Source: Moraxella sp035181385
GTDB taxonomy: Bacteria > Pseudomonadota > Gammaproteobacteria > Pseudomonadales > Moraxellaceae
Direction: 5' to 3'
Length of the DNA stretch: 64,000 nucleotides
Assembly: GCF_035181385.1 (NCBI RefSeq)
Contig: NZ_JAXCJK010000003.1
Coordinates: 62,001 to 126,000, forward strand
Both the position numbers and the translations under genes were made by a program. Under the pieces are notes generated by a model that saw nothing but the letters and a program-made list of their open reading frames with translations, ran no database searches and was not told where the DNA came from. The number at the start of each line of letters is the position of its first letter. Positions within the stretch are counted from its first letter, which is position 1. Positions 1 to 7,256 of this stretch are shown here, piece after piece.

Positions 1-169
1 TAATTTTTAGTATTGAATAAATATTTAATAATTTGGTATGAGCAAGACAGTACATATGGGATACACACTGACAACAGACGAAAACTTATTTTTGGTTCAT
101 AATAATCAAGTTCGACCCATTGAATGAAAATTCAAGTTGATATAAATTTTAAGAATTTTAGGAGTGTGT

Positions 170-814
170 ATGAATAAGATGAAATCGTTGGCGATAATTG
201 CATTGACATCTGGCATGGTGATCACTGGGTGTACCAGCACTGGTGGCATACAGACAAATGATTCGGCCAGTAGAGTGGGTTTGGGTGCATTGGCAGGGGC
301 GTTAGCGGGTGTGGCCATCTCTCAGGCTACAGGAGGGGAGCAGACTGGGCGTGACGCCGCCATCGGTGCGGTGTTGGGTATGGGTGTGGCTACATACATG
401 AGCAATCAAGAGGCTAAGCTAAAACAGCAAACCGCTGGCACGGGCATCAAGGTCGCTCTTGATCCTAAAACTAACAATATCAATCTTGCCATTCCAGAGG
501 CGATTACTTTTAATGTTGGTCAATACAACATCAAGCCAAGTTCTTATCATGTCTTAAATCAGGTGGCTGATACTCTCAATGAATATCACCAGACCCATGT
601 TCTGGTCAATGGCTATGCTTCGGTGGAAGGAGATGAATACGCCAACAAAATCTTGTCCCAAGACCGTGCTGCTGCTGTCGCTACATATTTATCATCACAA
701 GGCGTAAGCAATGCACGCATTAGCATCATAGGTCATGGCGAGACCACAAAATTTGGTTCAAGATATGAGCCAAACCGCCGTGTTGAGCTGACCATCATTG
801 CACCAAAAATGTGA
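170..814 (+). CDS. OmpA-family outer-membrane lipoprotein
   Basis: Predicted lipoprotein of 214 residues that anchors in the outer membrane and binds peptidoglycan. The N-terminal signal ends in a lipobox (VITGC, Cys21). Residues about 38-68 form a glycine-zipper stretch. Residues about 105-212 match the OmpA-like domain, with the GYAS, LSQDRA, GHGE and NRRVEL blocks. A GTG at 164 is in frame, but ATG 170 sits 5 nt after AGGAG and is the better start. It stands alone, with no gene upstream in the window. Family assignment is firm; the exact physiological role is inferred. Confidence 0.85.
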   Translation: MNKMKSLAIIALTSGMVITGCTSTGGIQTNDSASRVGLGALAGALAGVAISQATGGEQTGRDAAIGAVLGMGVATYMSNQEAKLKQQTAGTGIKVALDPKTNNINLAIPEAITFNVGQYNIKPSSYHVLNQVADTLNEYHQTHVLVNGYASVEGDEYANKILSQDRAAAVATYLSSQGVSNARISIIGHGETTKFGSRYEPNRRVELTIIAPKM

Positions 815-982
815 ACCGATGACCGTCTTTTCGGTTTTAGCCATTGGTTTTGTGCAAAAAATAAGAAATAAAATAAACAAAATGAGCTGGAATATTCTGG
901 CCTTTTTGTTCATAAATTTTTATTCATAAATGAACTCAATAATTTTTGGTATAATTGCTTTTTAAATTTTGCCAGTCCAATC

Positions 983-1585
983 ATGAATCTATCAGGGCTT
1001 TACCAAGCTTTTGCCAAAGCGGGCATTCGTTTAAGCATCACCAAAAAATGTGTAAAAAATATCAATTTTTGCATGAAGTTGGGTGAATGTCATGTCAGTG
1101 TACCAACTTTTGCAAGTGAAGAAGTCATTATTTTGGCTATTTACGCACGCCTGTCGTGGGCAAAGCAAGCGAATGAACGCTTGTGCCAAGTTCATGCTCA
1201 GCCACAAAGACGGCTGTTGACCTTATGGGGCGAACCCCATGATTTGCCCGATGATGACACTGAAGTTTTAAATATTTATAGACAGCATTTATCTGCAAAA
1301 ATTCCCATGTTACAAAGTAAATGGCAACCGATTGTTGGTCAATCTGCCCACACTGTCCGTTTGCGTAAGATGAAAACTCGTTGGGGAACTTGTCATTTGG
1401 GCGACAGGCGAATATGGCTGTCGGTATATTTGGCGGCTTATCCTTATGAATGCACAGAATATGTGTTTATGCATGAATTGTGTCACCTGATTCATGCCAA
1501 TCATGGTGCTGATTTTTGGTCAGAAGTCAAAAAAGCCATGCCAGATTATCAAAGATGGCATGGCTTATTAAAAGGGCGTGCTTAA
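983..1585 (+). CDS. YgjP-like zinc metalloprotease (DUF45/SprT-like)
   Basis: A 200-residue protein of the YgjP/WLM metallopeptidase group. The zinc motif HELCH is at residues 164-168 with a further His at 174, followed by the family's ADFW block. The RKMKTRWGTC block (about 128-137) just before it is diagnostic of the family. No signal peptide, so probably cytoplasmic. E. coli YgjP acts on nucleotide-phosphate substrates in some reports, but the substrate here is unknown. It is monocistronic and converges with oxyR. Confidence 0.85.
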   Translation: MNLSGLYQAFAKAGIRLSITKKCVKNINFCMKLGECHVSVPTFASEEVIILAIYARLSWAKQANERLCQVHAQPQRRLLTLWGEPHDLPDDDTEVLNIYRQHLSAKIPMLQSKWQPIVGQSAHTVRLRKMKTRWGTCHLGDRRIWLSVYLAAYPYECTEYVFMHELCHLIHANHGADFWSEVKKAMPDYQRWHGLLKGRA

Positions 1586-1615
1586 ACTCAAAATAAGTTT
1601 TAAAAAAGTATTTTT

Positions 1616-2554
1616 TTAAAATGTGCCAACAGCACAGTAATCTTTTTGGGCGGCTGTCTTGCTGTCATTGGCCAGTGCATTACCAAAAATCTCGCTAAGT
1701 AATTGCACATCGTCTACGCGTGCATAGTTTAGGCGAGTAATAAAGGCAAGCCTGCGATGCGGGCCGCTTTCGGCAAGCGGTACAGCGGTGATGTCATGTG
1801 TGCCAACAAGCTGGTCAAGTGCCATTTTTGGAACAAGTGTCGTTCCCATGCCAGCAAGTGCCATTTGAATGATGGTGTTAAGACTGGCGTCAGAAAAGCC
1901 TGATTTTATCTCATTTTTATTCATTTGACATACCGACAGTACCTGCTCAGTCAAGCAATGCCCCTCGCCAAGTAAAAGTAAATTACTTTTGGAAAGCTCA
2001 CTGCTTGTGATGTGTTTGAGGTTGGTATTACTACCATCTTTTGGGAAAATTGCAAAAAAATCTTCCGACCAAAACTCAAAAGTGTGCAGGCCTTCAATGT
2101 GATAAGGCAGGGCGATGACAGCAGTGTCTATGTGTCCGTAACGAACCTGATCAATGAGTCGCTCGGTCTGTTTTTCGGTAACGGACAATTCAAAATTTGG
2201 ATATTGTTCTTTGAGTGCTGGCAATACCTTGGGTAAAAGATATGGGGCAACCGTTGGAATGATGCCAATGGTCATCGGATAGGCAAGGGGTGTCTGATGA
2301 TTATGTGCGCGTGTTATTAAATCATTGATTTCACTAAATACACGCTGAGCTCTATCCAAAATCTCTTCACCGATGGGAGTGATTAATACCTGTTTATTGT
2401 TGCGTTCAAAAATTTGTGCATCAAGTTGTTTTTCAAGCTCAGCAATGCCCAAGCTTAGAGCAGACTGCGAGATGTTGCATTCTTCGGCAGCACGCTTAAA
2501 ATGCTTGTGTTTAGCAACCGCAAGGGAAAATTCTAATTGGCGAAGCGTAATCAT
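1616..2554 (-). CDS. oxyR: OxyR peroxide-sensing LysR regulator
   Basis: A LysR-type activator of 312 residues. The N-terminal helix-turn-helix covers about residues 1-60. The sensor domain carries the redox pair Cys200 and Cys209 in the context GHC-x8-C, the same spacing as E. coli Cys199/Cys208. Oxidation by H2O2 forms a disulfide and activates peroxide-defence genes. It is divergent from ahpC across 234 bp, the usual arrangement for a regulator and its target. The next peroxide gene, ahpF, is 1.2 kb further on. Confidence 0.93.
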   Translation of the reverse strand: MITLRQLEFSLAVAKHKHFKRAAEECNISQSALSLGIAELEKQLDAQIFERNNKQVLITPIGEEILDRAQRVFSEINDLITRAHNHQTPLAYPMTIGIIPTVAPYLLPKVLPALKEQYPNFELSVTEKQTERLIDQVRYGHIDTAVIALPYHIEGLHTFEFWSEDFFAIFPKDGSNTNLKHITSSELSKSNLLLLGEGHCLTEQVLSVCQMNKNEIKSGFSDASLNTIIQMALAGMGTTLVPKMALDQLVGTHDITAVPLAESGPHRRLAFITRLNYARVDDVQLLSEIFGNALANDSKTAAQKDYCAVGTF

Positions 2555-2704
2555 AAAAACCTACTTGATTAAATTTTAATTAAATTTGAAAAGTTGAAAA
2601 TTACAAAATATCATGACTATTTTACACCTAAGTTTTATAAAACAAAACAAAATAATTAAAAGTTTTAAATGTAGAAGTGTAACTTTTTTGTTATGATAGA
2701 AGTA

Positions 2705-2724
2705 AATGGTAGACAGCTACCATT
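2705..2724. promoter_or_regulatory. Perfect inverted repeat in the oxyR-ahpC intergenic region
   Basis: AATGGTAG and CTACCATT are separated by ACAG, and seven T follow on the plus strand. It lies just after a possible ahpC -10 box (TATGAT, 2692-2697). It could be an OxyR operator, since LysR proteins bind dyads, or a small terminator-like stem at the 5' end of the ahpC transcript. The sequence alone does not decide between these. Confidence 0.45.
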
Positions 2725-2788
2725 TTTTTGCAACAACCTTGTAGTAATAAGTTTTTCAATTGATAATTTATATATAATAGGTAATATT

Positions 2789-3355
2789 ATGACAGCTATC
2801 ATCAATCAGCATATCCCAGAATTTACTACTGAAGCCTTTGTTAATGGTGAATTTAAAACCATTTCTACCGCTGATGTTAAAGGCAAATGGGCGATTTTTA
2901 TGTTTTATCCACATGATTTTACCTTCGTTTGCCCAACCGAGTTAGAAGACATGGCAGACCATTACGAAGAGCTAAAAGCTCTAGGTGTGGAAGTGTACGC
3001 TGTTTCTACTGATACGCATTTTGTGCATAAAGCATGGCATGACGCATCACCTGCGATTGGTAAAGTTAAATACCCAATGCTAGGCGACGGTACAGGGGCG
3101 ATTACTCGTGGCTTTAATGTCATGATTGACGGTCAGCACGCAGCCCTTCGTGGTACTTTCTTGGTAGACCCAGAAGGTCTGATTAAGGTTGCTGAAATTC
3201 ATGATTTGGGCATTGGTCGCTCTGCCAAAGACATGATTCGTAAAGTCAAAGCCGCTCAATATGTACGAGACAATGACGGTGAAGTTTGCCCAGCGGCATG
3301 GGAAGCGGGTCAAGAAACTTTAAAACCAAGCCTTGATTTGGTTGGTAAAATCTAA
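2789..3355 (+). CDS. ahpC: Alkyl hydroperoxide reductase subunit C (2-Cys peroxiredoxin)
   Basis: Peroxiredoxin of 188 residues that reduces H2O2 and organic peroxides. The peroxidatic Cys48 lies in FTFVCPTE and the resolving Cys167 in GEVCPAAW; the C-terminus SLDLVGKI matches typical AhpC. The start ATG 2789 gives the standard N-terminus; an upstream in-frame ATG at 2693 adds 32 residues with no counterpart in the family. AhpF downstream (3964) is its reductase. Control by the divergent OxyR is expected. A strong terminator follows. Confidence 0.95.
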   Translation: MTAIINQHIPEFTTEAFVNGEFKTISTADVKGKWAIFMFYPHDFTFVCPTELEDMADHYEELKALGVEVYAVSTDTHFVHKAWHDASPAIGKVKYPMLGDGTGAITRGFNVMIDGQHAALRGTFLVDPEGLIKVAEIHDLGIGRSAKDMIRKVKAAQYVRDNDGEVCPAAWEAGQETLKPSLDLVGKI

Positions 3356-3380
3356 TATCTGAATTTGATTTAAGTTTGAT

Positions 3381-3410
3381 AAAAAATCACCCTATTTGGG
3401 GTGATTTTTT
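3381..3410 (+). terminator. Intrinsic terminator after ahpC
   Basis: A 12-bp perfect stem (3381-3392 with 3399-3410), loop of 6 nt, A-run on one side and T-run on the other. It can work in both orientations. Confidence 0.85.
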
Positions 3411-3434
3411 GTTTTATACTAAACATATAAAACA

Positions 3435-3464
3435 AAAAACCCAAGTGCTAAGGCTTGGGTTTTT
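3435..3464 (-). terminator. Bidirectional terminator between ahpC and the ydcH-like gene
   Basis: An 11-bp stem (3435-3445 with 3454-3464) flanked by A5 and T5. It lies 17 nt beyond the stop of the minus-strand gene at 3481, so it probably serves that gene. It is also a second stop for ahpC transcripts. Confidence 0.75.
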
Positions 3465-3480
3465 GAGTAAGTTCATGAAT

Positions 3481-3702
3481 TCATGCTTTGCTTTGTAGAT
3501 AGTGAAACAGCTCGTCTTTTAGGCCAAGTTTTTTGCGTTTTAGGCCTTCAATTTCTTCGGCACGACTGGCATGAGCAACTGGGTCGTTTTCAAGTTTGGT
3601 AATTTCTTCGTCAAGTTCGTTATGCTCATCAAATAATTTTACAAAGTGTAGATCGTTTTCTGTTTTTAGTTTAGTGATAAGTTCTCGGTATTCTGGAAAC
3701 AT
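3481..3702 (-). CDS. YdcH-family small coiled-coil protein (DUF465)
   Basis: A 73-residue, highly charged protein of the YdcH/DUF465 family. It is mostly helical with likely coiled-coil segments (LFDEHNELDEEITKLE and IEGLKRKKLGLKDELF). Function of the family is unknown. The start at 3702 is chosen because AAGGAG lies 7 nt upstream; a longer in-frame start at 3747 would add 15 residues before that site. It is convergent with ahpC and divergent from ahpF. Confidence 0.8.
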   Translation of the reverse strand: MFPEYRELITKLKTENDLHFVKLFDEHNELDEEITKLENDPVAHASRAEEIEGLKRKKLGLKDELFHYLQSKA

Positions 3703-3917
3703 GACTGTTCTCCTTGGTTGGTTGGAAGATACCACAGTGGTGGCCACATTCTTATCTTATCAAGAATACCGCATATTGGCAAGTGATAAAGTAACGATTT
3801 TATCAAAACTCTTCGGTGTGTATTTGGTTGATTGGATATGACCAGCACTAATAATGGTTGAGCTTTAATAATCTTAGTGTTTAAAATTCTTAAATTTTCA
3901 TTTTACATCGGTGCTTA

Positions 3918-3923
3918 TATAAT
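3918..3923 (+). promoter_or_regulatory. Possible ahpF -10 box
   Basis: TATAAT 41 nt before the ahpF start. The -35 position holds only TTTTCA, so an activator such as OxyR may be needed; that part is inference. Confidence 0.4.
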
Positions 3924-3963
3924 GAAATTATCCCAAATATTGTTTTAAAAAAAGGTAATAATC

Positions 3964-5520
3964 ATGCTAGATCAGTCACTTTTAGACGCTGTTAAAAACT
4001 ATGCCACCAATATGACTCACCCAATCCAAATCATCATTGGTCAGGGTGAACACACCAAACGAGCAGAACTTATTGATTTTCTTGAAAAAATTGCCAGTAC
4101 TTCAGATAAAATTGGCTTTGATAAGACAGTCGTAGATACTGATCTTTCGCCCATGACTTTTAAGATTACCGCCAAAAACTGTGATACAGGTATTGTATTT
4201 AGTGGTATTCCAGGCGGCCATGAATTTACTTCGTTGCTGCTTGCGATTTTACATGCTGGCGGCCATACCATGAAACTAGATGAGGGTGTTCAAAATCTGG
4301 TTAAGCGTATCCAAAAGCCACTGAAATTTCAAACCTTTGTTTCGTTATCCTGTCATAATTGCCCTGATGTTGTGCAAGCACTTAATCAGTTTGCCATTTT
4401 GAATGATGGTATAGAAAATGAAATGATTGATGGTGGTGTGTTCCCCGAGCTTGTGGCAGCTAATAATATCCAAGGCGTGCCTGCGGTATTTTTGGACGGC
4501 AAGCCATTTTTAAATGGTAAGGTGGATACTGCACGCATTATTGATAAACTACAGTCTGAATATGCTGATCTGTTCGCCCCTGCTGAGATTGAGCAACTAC
4601 AAACCCAAGATGTTACGGTGATCGGTGGTGGCCCTGCAGGTAGTGCGGCAGCAATTTATACAGCCCGTAAAGGCCTTAAAGTGGCATTGGTCGCCGATCG
4701 CATTGGCGGTCAGGTCAAGGACACCCAAGATATTGAAAACTTGATTTCCGTGCCACTCACCAACGGCAATCAGCTTGCAGGCAACCTTGCTATGCACATT
4801 AAAGAATACGACATTACTGTCAAAGAGCATGTCAGTGTGTCTGCTGTTGAAGAGATTAAGGGTGGTTATCAAATCACACTGAATACAGGAGAAAACTGGA
4901 TTTCTCGTACGATTATCGTAGCGACAGGGGCAAAATGGCGTAAACTTGGCGTTAAAGGCGAAGATGAGAACATTGGTAATGGTGTGGCATATTGCCCACA
5001 TTGTGATGGTCCGTTCTTTAAGGGTAAGCCTGTGGCGGTTGTCGGTGGTGGCAACTCTGGGGTAGAGGCGGCACTGGACTTAGCAGGGATTGTGCAACAT
5101 GTAACGGTGCTAGAATTCGGTGATAAACTGCGTGCCGACCAAGTGTTGATTGATAAAGCTGCGGCTCGTGATAACATCACCATCATCAAAAACGCAGCCA
5201 CGATGGAAATTACTGCAAATGGTGGCAAGGTAGATGGTCTTATCTACCAAGATCGAAAAAGTGGTGAGAGTAAGACTTTGCCATTAAATGCGATTTTTGT
5301 GCAAATTGGTCTGGTACCAAGCTCAGAAGTGGTGAAAGGTTTGGTGAATATTACACCACAAGGCGAAATTGAAATTGATGCCAAGTGTCGCACCAATAAA
5401 GCGGGAATTTTTGCCTGTGGTGATGTAACCACCGTGCCATTTAAGCAGATTAATATTGCGATGGGCGAAGGTTCAAAAGCAGGTTTGTCCGCTTTTGAGT
5501 ATCTGATGATGAATTCTTGA
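3964..5520 (+). CDS. ahpF: Alkyl hydroperoxide reductase subunit F
   Basis: NAD(P)H-dependent flavoprotein disulfide reductase of 518 residues that recycles AhpC. The N-terminal double thioredoxin-fold domain holds Cys130-His-Asn-Cys133. The thioredoxin-reductase-like part has an FAD-binding GGGPAGSAA (221-229), the redox centre Cys344-Pro-His-Cys347 and an NAD-binding GGGNSGVEAA (361-370). Full family length. It is separated from ahpC by the minus-strand ydcH-like gene, so it needs its own promoter. A strong terminator follows. Confidence 0.95.
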   Translation: MLDQSLLDAVKNYATNMTHPIQIIIGQGEHTKRAELIDFLEKIASTSDKIGFDKTVVDTDLSPMTFKITAKNCDTGIVFSGIPGGHEFTSLLLAILHAGGHTMKLDEGVQNLVKRIQKPLKFQTFVSLSCHNCPDVVQALNQFAILNDGIENEMIDGGVFPELVAANNIQGVPAVFLDGKPFLNGKVDTARIIDKLQSEYADLFAPAEIEQLQTQDVTVIGGGPAGSAAAIYTARKGLKVALVADRIGGQVKDTQDIENLISVPLTNGNQLAGNLAMHIKEYDITVKEHVSVSAVEEIKGGYQITLNTGENWISRTIIVATGAKWRKLGVKGEDENIGNGVAYCPHCDGPFFKGKPVAVVGGGNSGVEAALDLAGIVQHVTVLEFGDKLRADQVLIDKAAARDNITIIKNAATMEITANGGKVDGLIYQDRKSGESKTLPLNAIFVQIGLVPSSEVVKGLVNITPQGEIEIDAKCRTNKAGIFACGDVTTVPFKQINIAMGEGSKAGLSAFEYLMMNS

Positions 5521-5537
5521 TTCGTCATTGATTGGAC

Positions 5538-5569
5538 AAAAAACACGCTCATGATCGGGCGTGTTTTTT
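5538..5569. terminator. Terminator after ahpF
   Basis: An 11-bp perfect stem (5538-5548 with 5559-5569) with A6 and T6 flanks. It separates ahpF from the convergent restriction-modification locus and could serve both. Confidence 0.85.
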
Positions 5570-5623
5570 ATTGGGGTTTAGGTGATGATTAAGGTTGTGG
5601 GGTTCTAACTTAATTTATATCAT

Positions 5624-6100
5624 CTAATGATTTATCTTTTGTGTATGATAATCAATGATTTGCAAAATTTGTTTTATTTCAATTTTCTTCATAATATTTT
5701 CCATATATTCCCAATTTGGCTCGCCATTTTTATCAATCGGTAGCATAATGGTTTGCTTGCCCATTCGTTGAGTGTTGAATTTATAACCATATTGGTATTT
5801 TTCTTTTTGTTGCAAGATAATCGTTTTTAAAAATAAATATACCCATTTATTGGCATAATTTTTACTTTTTAATGCCAATCTTTTAACATCATCAGAAAAG
5901 ATACACTCATAAGGGTGATAAAAATTTTCTACCACACTGCCATTATAATTCACGCCCAAAATATTTTTATCAAGACTGGCGTTGGTATTGCTCACAAATT
6001 CAGTAATGCCATTATTAAATTCAGTTGCCCCAACAAATGGTATATCGCCATCTGTCATCTCGGATTTGGTCAAACGCACGCCAGATTTAATAAAAAACAC
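5624..6100 (-). CDS. Third target-recognition module of the specificity subunit, out of frame in this copy
   Basis: This reading frame encodes a complete recognition-module pattern: GVRLTK, DGDIPFVGAT, NNGIT, then LPIDKNGEPNWEYMEN and a helical tail. It parallels the two modules of the upstream specificity gene. The open frame continues upstream of the GTG at 6100 through WATFKLSQVFFIKSG (the normal module start) and into the CGGCT repeat tract without a stop. It lacks a ribosome-binding site of its own. With 12 repeats it is out of frame with the upstream gene. Gain of one repeat or loss of two would fuse it, giving a protein of about 545 residues for 13 repeats. Confidence 0.75.
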   Translation of the reverse strand: MFFIKSGVRLTKSEMTDGDIPFVGATEFNNGITEFVSNTNASLDKNILGVNYNGSVVENFYHPYECIFSDDVKRLALKSKNYANKWVYLFLKTIILQQKEKYQYGYKFNTQRMGKQTIMLPIDKNGEPNWEYMENIMKKIEIKQILQIIDYHTQKINH

Positions 6101-6110
6101 TTGACTTAAT

Positions 6111-7256
6111 TTAAATGTCGCCCATAATATTTCGGCTCGGCTCGGCTCGGCTCGGCTCGGCTCGGCTCGGCTCGGCTCGGCTCGGCTCGGCTAAGATATT
6201 GTATTGATTTAAATAAGAAAGTAAAGTCTCTATTTTGTCTTTTTCAATATTTTTGATAAAATCTTCCATAAACTGCCAATTTGGATTACTATTGTTATCT
6301 ATGGGTAGCATAATTTTTTGTGCCGATAATCTTTCATTGTTAATAGAATATCCGTGACTAAATTTGTCTCTCTGAATGGAAATCATTAGACAAATATATA
6401 ACATTGCACTTTTTGTTAAATTTATTTTTGGTAATAGAGCGGTAACATGCGTATCAAGTGCTGTTTGTGTGGATTGATAATAAGCAAGCCCAACACCACC
6501 ATCGCCATCATTGTTTAAAGTAATAATATGTGCAGGAAATAGTCTTTTGCCATTATCTGCTATAAAATCTTTATAACCATTATCTACTTTACGAGCAGAA
6601 ATTAGTGGAATATCGCCTTTTTCGCATTTTGCCATATTGTTTTGATTGCCACGCATAAAGTTAAAAAAATCACTAATTTTAAATATATCCCATTGAACAT
6701 CTTGATAATTTGTATCGCTTATAATTTCTAATAATTTATTGGAATAGTAGTTTATCAAATCAGTTTTTTGTTTTTGCTCAATCTGTTTAATATAATCTTC
6801 CATAAATTGCCAATCAGGATTTCCTTGATTATTTATTGGAAGTAGAATATTTTGCTTTTTTAATCTTGTTGAATTTATTGTAAAAGAATAAGAATATTTT
6901 GTCTTGTGCATTTTTAGACTAGAACAGATAAAAAATAAAACATATCTATTTAGCTGTTCTTTTGGTTTTAAAATATTCACCTTTGTTCCTGTGAAAAAAG
7001 GAAATTCTTGCACAAACGGCTCGGCTGTTTCGTTGCCAATGGTTATCACAGGAAAATCTTTATTTAAGTATGAGATGTCATAATCTATAAATCCATCAAG
7101 ACCGTTAGTATTTTCTTTTCGTGTAATGTAAGCAAATTGACCGTTTACTCTATCAACTTTATTTCCATCAATACTTTTTCCAATTTTAATAGAAAAAATA
7201 TCTCCGATAAAAAACTCTCCCCACTCTCTATCCGTCAATTTTAACTTATTCATCAT
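6111..7256 (-). CDS. BcgI-like specificity subunit (two target-recognition modules, repeat-encoded tail)
   Basis: DNA-recognition (S/B) subunit of 381 residues. Two tandem modules are visible: one starts at REWGEFFIGDIFSIKIGK and ends at PDWQFMEDYIKQIEQ, the second starts at VQWDIFKISDFFNF and ends at PNWQFMEDFIKNIEK. The C-terminus is four AEPSR units encoded by the 60-bp repeat tract, then NIMGDI and a stop. The start at 7256 (or 7253) overlaps the end of the nuclease-methylase gene, implying translational coupling. A more distal start at 7286 lies deeper in that gene and is less likely. Two modules is the normal number for the family, so this form is probably functional. Confidence 0.85.
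   Translation of the reverse strand: MMNKLKLTDREWGEFFIGDIFSIKIGKSIDGNKVDRVNGQFAYITRKENTNGLDGFIDYDISYLNKDFPVITIGNETAEPFVQEFPFFTGTKVNILKPKEQLNRYVLFFICSSLKMHKTKYSYSFTINSTRLKKQNILLPINNQGNPDWQFMEDYIKQIEQKQKTDLINYYSNKLLEIISDTNYQDVQWDIFKISDFFNFMRGNQNNMAKCEKGDIPLISARKVDNGYKDFIADNGKRLFPAHIITLNNDGDGGVGLAYYQSTQTALDTHVTALLPKINLTKSAMLYICLMISIQRDKFSHGYSINNERLSAQKIMLPIDNNSNPNWQFMEDFIKNIEKDKIETLLSYLNQYNILAEPSRAEPSRAEPSRAEPSRNIMGDI
6133..6192 (-). repeat. Tandem pentanucleotide repeat, 12 x CGGCT (AGCCG on the coding strand)
   Basis: Exactly 12 perfect copies inside the 3' end of the specificity gene. Five is not a multiple of three, so each slip changes the frame. All three frames through the tract are open. 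In the current frame translation stops at 6111. One frame (13 or 10 copies) continues into the third recognition module. The third frame (11 copies) stops within a few codons of the tract. Confidence 0.97.

Noticed and set aside
164..169. GTG start for the OmpA-like lipoprotein
   Set aside because: ATG 170 has correct spacing to AGGAG and gives a normal lipoprotein signal.
5624..6100. Third module as an independent gene starting at GTG 6100
   Set aside because: There is no ribosome-binding site and the module's normal N-terminal part lies upstream of that GTG, reached only through the repeat tract.
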